From NCBI RefSeq assembly GCF_000472445.1, contig NZ_AXAJ01000001.1, positions 1,116,643 through 1,180,642 of the forward strand: a DNA stretch of 64,000 nucleotides, written 5' to 3'. Both the position numbers and the translations under genes were made by a program. This document shows positions 60,938 to 64,000 of the stretch, one piece after another. Source of the stretch: Burkholderia sp. WSM2230. Its GTDB lineage: Bacteria > Pseudomonadota > Gammaproteobacteria > Burkholderiales > Burkholderiaceae. Below the pieces are notes generated by a model. It searched no databases and had not been told where the DNA came from. It worked only from the letters and a program-made list of their open reading frames with translations. Numbering within the stretch: the stretch's first letter is position 1; the number at the start of each line of letters is the position of its first letter.

Positions 60938-60952
60938 GCAAAAGTACGATAA
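60938..60952 (+). promoter_or_regulatory. Partial TTTCAAAGTACGGAA-type element upstream of the TetR gene
   Basis: It reads GCAAAAGTACGATAA, keeping AAAGTACG, only 21 nt before the TTG start. A site this close could mediate autorepression. Confidence 0.35.
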
Positions 60953-60973
60953 CCTTTCAAACATTAGATTGTT

Positions 60974-61630
60974 TTGGCAAACAACGTGCGAAAGCGAAAT
61001 GTAAATCCGAGTGTTGATACTCGAGAAAACCTCCTGCGTCTGGCGGCGCGGTCCTTCGCCACTCAAGGATACGCGGCGACCACGATGCGCGCGATCGCGG
61101 ATCAGGCGGGCATCGAGGCGGCGAGTATCTACTATCACTTTTCGTCGAAGGAAGAACTGGTCGACGTCGTGATGGAGCACGGCGCGGACAGCATCGTGCA
61201 ACACATCAAGGAACATTTCGATGCATTGCCGCCTGAGGCAACAGCCGAAGATCGCTTCAAGGCGGCACTCATCGGGCAAATGAGCGCGCTAGTCAAGTTC
61301 GGCGACTATGCACTGGCGCACAGCCGGCTGCTGACCCAACTCCCGGACAGCGTTAAGGAGCGTCAGATCAAGCGGCGGGAGCGGCATCAGCGGCTCTGGA
61401 GCACAGTGTTCGAGGATTTGCGCGCCGAGGGGCTGCTGCGCGAGGACGTCGACATCGCACTGTGCCGCGTGTTCGTCTTGGGGTGCATCAATTCCGTCCA
61501 GACATGGTTCAACCCGAAGAAGGGCTCACTGGAGAAAGTCGCGGATCAGCTTTGCACCATGTTCTTTGAGGGTGTCAGACCCGGCGCCAGAACACGGCGC
61601 GGTGGTCGGAAGCTGGAAGCAACTACCTGA
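60974..61630 (+). CDS. TetR-family transcriptional regulator
   Basis: The frame from TTG 60974 gives 218 residues; GTG 60986 is an alternative and neither has a clear ribosome site. The N-terminal helix-turn-helix reads TTMRAIADQAGIEAASIYYHFSSKEELV (about 37-64), the TetR signature. The C-terminal domain resembles regulators of fatty-acid and steroid-type CoA catabolism such as KstR2 in length and outline. It is the best single candidate to bind the 15-bp element, as it carries a copy before its own start. Confidence 0.86.
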   Translation: MANNVRKRNVNPSVDTRENLLRLAARSFATQGYAATTMRAIADQAGIEAASIYYHFSSKEELVDVVMEHGADSIVQHIKEHFDALPPEATAEDRFKAALIGQMSALVKFGDYALAHSRLLTQLPDSVKERQIKRRERHQRLWSTVFEDLRAEGLLREDVDIALCRVFVLGCINSVQTWFNPKKGSLEKVADQLCTMFFEGVRPGARTRRGGRKLEATT

Positions 61631-61673
61631 TGGCGATGCGTACCGCCTGACGCGGGAGGCCTGACGGCGGGGG

Positions 61674-62210
61674 TCACCTTATCTGCTGCTGGACAAGCCC
61701 GATCGCGCTGCCAAACAGCGCAAGGGCGATCATCATGTGAAAACCGTCCAGTACGCTCAAGAAGTTCGCCTGATGGGCTGCGATGCGGGCGAGTTCCGCC
61801 AGCGCGAGGTTGTGCGCGTCACCGGTGCCGTTCCCCTGCGCCCCCCAGCGCACGATTCATCGTGCCGAGCGCGTTCTGGAAGATCGGGTTGGACGGACTC
61901 GCGAACTCGCTCAGACGCGTATGGTGGAGCGCCATTCGATGTTGTTCCAAAATGATTACGCAAGCGGTCGAAAGCGAATACGAGAGCTGCTTGACGATTC
62001 CGAGCACGGATGCCGTCGCGTACGCGGTGGACGACCAGACCAATTCGTCGGGGATGCGTTAATGCCGCCGGCAATGTAGCTCGTGAAGAAGGAGAAGATC
62101 GTGTTGTCAAAATAGTCGATGCCGACGGCAAGTGCGATCGCCCATGGCAACAGATGTTTGCGCAAATTCCTTAGCGTGAAGAGGCGGGTGCGGGAAGCTG
62201 TAAGCCTCAT
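61674..62210 (-). pseudogene. MFS (DHA2/EmrB-type) transporter remnant
   Basis: The N-terminal frame reads HLLPWAIALAVGIDYFDNTI and SFFTSYIAGGINASP, a first-helix region typical of DHA2 drug transporters. A frameshift near 62045 leads to VWSSTAYATASVLGIVKQLS. A large jump then joins periplasmic C-terminal pieces (SNPIFQNALGTMNRALGG) and, in yet another frame, the last helix (MMIALALFGSAIGLVQQQIR) up to 61674. More than two thirds of the gene is gone. Confidence 0.75.
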
Positions 62211-62560
62211 GATCTGGAGTCGTTGGAATTAAAAACCTTCTGCCAGGTTTCGTCGGACAGCTCGAAGAAGTCGGCCGTCTCATAGATGGCGGCGTTGTTC
62301 ACCAGGATGTCGCAGGCGGGGGCGTACTCCACTAGCTCGCGGCAGCCTGCTGCCGACGACAGGTCGGCCACGGCGCCGCGCACCTTTGCTCCAGGGATTG
62401 CAGCTTCGAGTGCTGCGATTGCCGTCGTAAGGCGTTGCGCGTCAAGGTCGTTCACCACGACTTCGGCGCCCGCCTCCGCAAGCCGCTTGGCGATGGCCCA
62501 GCCGATGCCCTGTGCGGCGCCGGTCACGACGGCGACTTTGTCGTTCAACGTAATCTGCAT
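62207..62560 (-). pseudogene. Short-chain dehydrogenase truncated after 111 residues
   Basis: The N-terminal half is normal: TGAAQGIGWAIAKRL, then CDILVNNAA at about 86-94 and ETWQKVF. After that the expected DIN helix becomes NSNDSRS and a stop, which overlaps the start of the MFS remnant in ATGA. The catalytic Ser-Tyr-Lys part is missing, so it is inactive. One deletion seems to have joined the SDR gene to the transporter gene. Confidence 0.75.
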
Positions 62561-62678
62561 GATGGCTCCTTATCGTCTCGGTCACTTCGCGCATGCTATG
62601 CGCTTTGTGACGATCTGCCCTTGCCGGAGCGTTCGGTTTTCTTGCTCGATCGTACGGGCGACGTCCGAACACGAGGTG

Positions 62679-64000
62679 TCAGTCGACTTCCGCTGCGCGT
62701 TCCTCCGCGAGCAGGTGCCGGTAGTGGGGCAGCGCGGTGAGAAGCAGCCACGCGGCAAGAGCTGACGCGATGGTGCAGACGATGGCGATCGAATAGCCAA
62801 CCATCTTCGGGTTATGAAATACGTGATCCGTGAGCAGAGCGATCAGTGTCGGACCTGCGCCGAATCCGATCAACTGAGCGACGAATGAGTACAGCGCGCC
62901 AACGGCGCCGCGCATGCGGCTGGGTGCAACAAGCTGGAGTGCGGCAGCCATGCAGCCCGTCGGCAGACTGAAGAAAAACACCGTGCCCGCTGCCGCGGCC
63001 AGCACGCCGGTGGCGCTAGCCGCGAACGGGATGCATGCGCAGCAGAGCAGCATTGGAACCATTGAAAGCGCAGCGGTCCGCAAAGGGGCATCTTCGTAAC
63101 CGCGCCGTTCGAGTTGCTGCGCGATCCATGGTCCGATCAATGCACCCGCTATTCCGAAGCTGACAACCAGCATGCCGAAACGGAACCCGACTAGCGCGGC
63201 GGGCATTCCATGGGCGCGAATCAGAAATGTCGGCAGCCATGCAGGCATGCCCAGCACGACGATCGCGAGCATGCCTACACCGAGCAGAATGCGTGCATAG
63301 AAGGCACGCCGTATCCAAAGGAATGCCGCCGCATCGCGAGTGGTGAATTGACGATCGTCCTCGCCACCACTGAGGACTTTGCTGCGCAAGGGTTCGCGTA
63401 CAGTCAGTAGGACCACCAGCGCGAACAATATTCCAGGCAGTCCGATGATCACGAACGCAAGTTGCCAGGGCAGGAACTGCGCGAACATCGGAAACTGCTG
63501 TTGGACCTCTCGGGCAAACTTGATCACGAGACCACTTGCGACGAGCGACAGTCCGCCGCCGAGCATTGGTCCGAGAATGAAAATGCTCATAGCGCGCGGC
63601 ATCCGCCTGGCGGAAAAGCAATCTGCAATCATGGAAAGCGCGATGGGGAACACGCATGCTTCGCTGGCGCCAACGCCGAAGCGGGCGAGGAACAGTCCCT
63701 GGAACGTGCTCGCATTGCCGCAAAGCGCAGTGAACGTGCACCACAGACAGATGCCGACCAGCAAGATGTTGCGCCGGTTCTTGACGTCGACGAGCCGTCC
63801 GAGCACCGGTGACGCAATCAGATACGCAGAAATAAATGCGATGCCTTGAACGAGGCTTAGCTGTGTGTCGGAGATGAAAAGCGAGCGCTTGATCGGATCG
63901 ACCAGCAGGTTCAGGAGCTGGCGATCGATATAGGCGAGCGAGTACGCGAACGTCAGAATGCACAGGATGTACCAGGAGCGCGAACTGTCGAGAGCGATTC
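62679..64000 (-). CDS. MFS transporter (partial, start beyond the right edge)
   Basis: The minus-strand frame is open from the right edge (reading ...SLAYIDRQLLNLLVDPIKRS) to the stop at 62679, about 439 residues. It has MFS helices with SLVQGIAFISAYLIASPV, the motif-A-like GRLVDVKNRRNILL loop and GVGASEACVFPIALSMIADCF in helix 4-5. It fits the anion:cation or Spinster-like MFS groups, which move organic acids. The substrate is unknown. It lies upstream of the truncated SDR on the same strand. Confidence 0.88.
   Translation of the reverse strand, partial: IALDSSRSWYILCILTFAYSLAYIDRQLLNLLVDPIKRSLFISDTQLSLVQGIAFISAYLIASPVLGRLVDVKNRRNILLVGICLWCTFTALCGNASTFQGLFLARFGVGASEACVFPIALSMIADCFSARRMPRAMSIFILGPMLGGGLSLVASGLVIKFAREVQQQFPMFAQFLPWQLAFVIIGLPGILFALVVLLTVREPLRSKVLSGGEDDRQFTTRDAAAFLWIRRAFYARILLGVGMLAIVVLGMPAWLPTFLIRAHGMPAALVGFRFGMLVVSFGIAGALIGPWIAQQLERRGYEDAPLRTAALSMVPMLLCCACIPFAASATGVLAAAAGTVFFFSLPTGCMAAALQLVAPSRMRGAVGALYSFVAQLIGFGAGPTLIALLTDHVFHNPKMVGYSIAIVCTIASALAAWLLLTALPHYRHLLAEERAAEVD

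Overview
The window looks like a chromosome or megaplasmid segment of a plant- or soil-associated Burkholderiales bacterium, most likely Paraburkholderia or Caballeronia. The grounds are high-GC coding bias, many LysR-type regulators, many AGGAGACA-type ribosome sites, and an auxin (iac) plus catechol (cat) gene set arranged as I remember it from that group. No tRNA, rRNA, CRISPR array or intact insertion sequence was seen.

Region A (1-15314) is an indole-3-acetic acid degradation locus. On the minus strand it encodes an amidase (IacH, cut by the window edge), IacI, IacB, a two-domain tautomerase, the Rieske dioxygenase IacD/IacC, the reductase IacF, two MHS-type MFS transporters, the flavin reductase IacG and the flavin monooxygenase IacA, with two LysR regulators. 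catB, catC and catA follow on the plus strand and take catechol to 3-oxoadipate enol-lactone. A shared promoter element with core C(G/T)A(A)TTTGAC precedes iacC, iacF, both transporters and catB. The short-chain dehydrogenase IacE is not in the window. A porin gene with its middle deleted lies between the two halves.

Region B (about 15.3-62 kb) is a large catabolic island I do not recognise as a described pathway. It has two LivFGMH-type ABC uptake systems and four periplasmic binding proteins. It also has a Baeyer-Villiger monooxygenase, three short-chain dehydrogenases, two HSL-family esterases and a third hydrolase, a hydroxyisobutyrate-dehydrogenase-like enzyme, a double carboxymuconolactone-decarboxylase-like protein and an aldehyde dehydrogenase. 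CoA chemistry is provided by an acetyl-CoA hydrolase/transferase-type enzyme, two CaiB-type CoA transferases, an alpha-methylacyl-CoA racemase, an acyl-CoA dehydrogenase, a MaoC-like hydratase, a Cys-less thiolase-fold protein with a DUF35 partner, and a MmgE/PrpD + DUF2889 pair. Regulators are IclR (2), LysR (2) and TetR (1). My inference: a cyclic or terpenoid-like alcohol or ketone is oxidised, lactonised, hydrolysed and oxidised to an acid. That acid is then CoA-activated, epimerised, desaturated, hydrated and split by a retro-aldol step.

The strongest non-gene signal is a 15-bp element, consensus TTTCAAAGTACGGAA, found 14 times between 15.8 and 61 kb in or near intergenic space. Where an adjacent gene or gene remnant can be paired with it, it points in that gene's sense direction 21-258 nt upstream of the start. 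It defines a candidate regulon. A second inverted repeat, TTCGA-N5-TCGAA, marks the racemase and acyl-CoA dehydrogenase promoters.

The island is also full of gene debris: LivH/LivM, acyl-CoA dehydrogenase, AraC, Rieske oxygenase plus reductase, short-chain dehydrogenase and MFS fragments. Some fragments still carry the 15-bp element. The right end (62679-64000) is an MFS transporter cut by the window edge.
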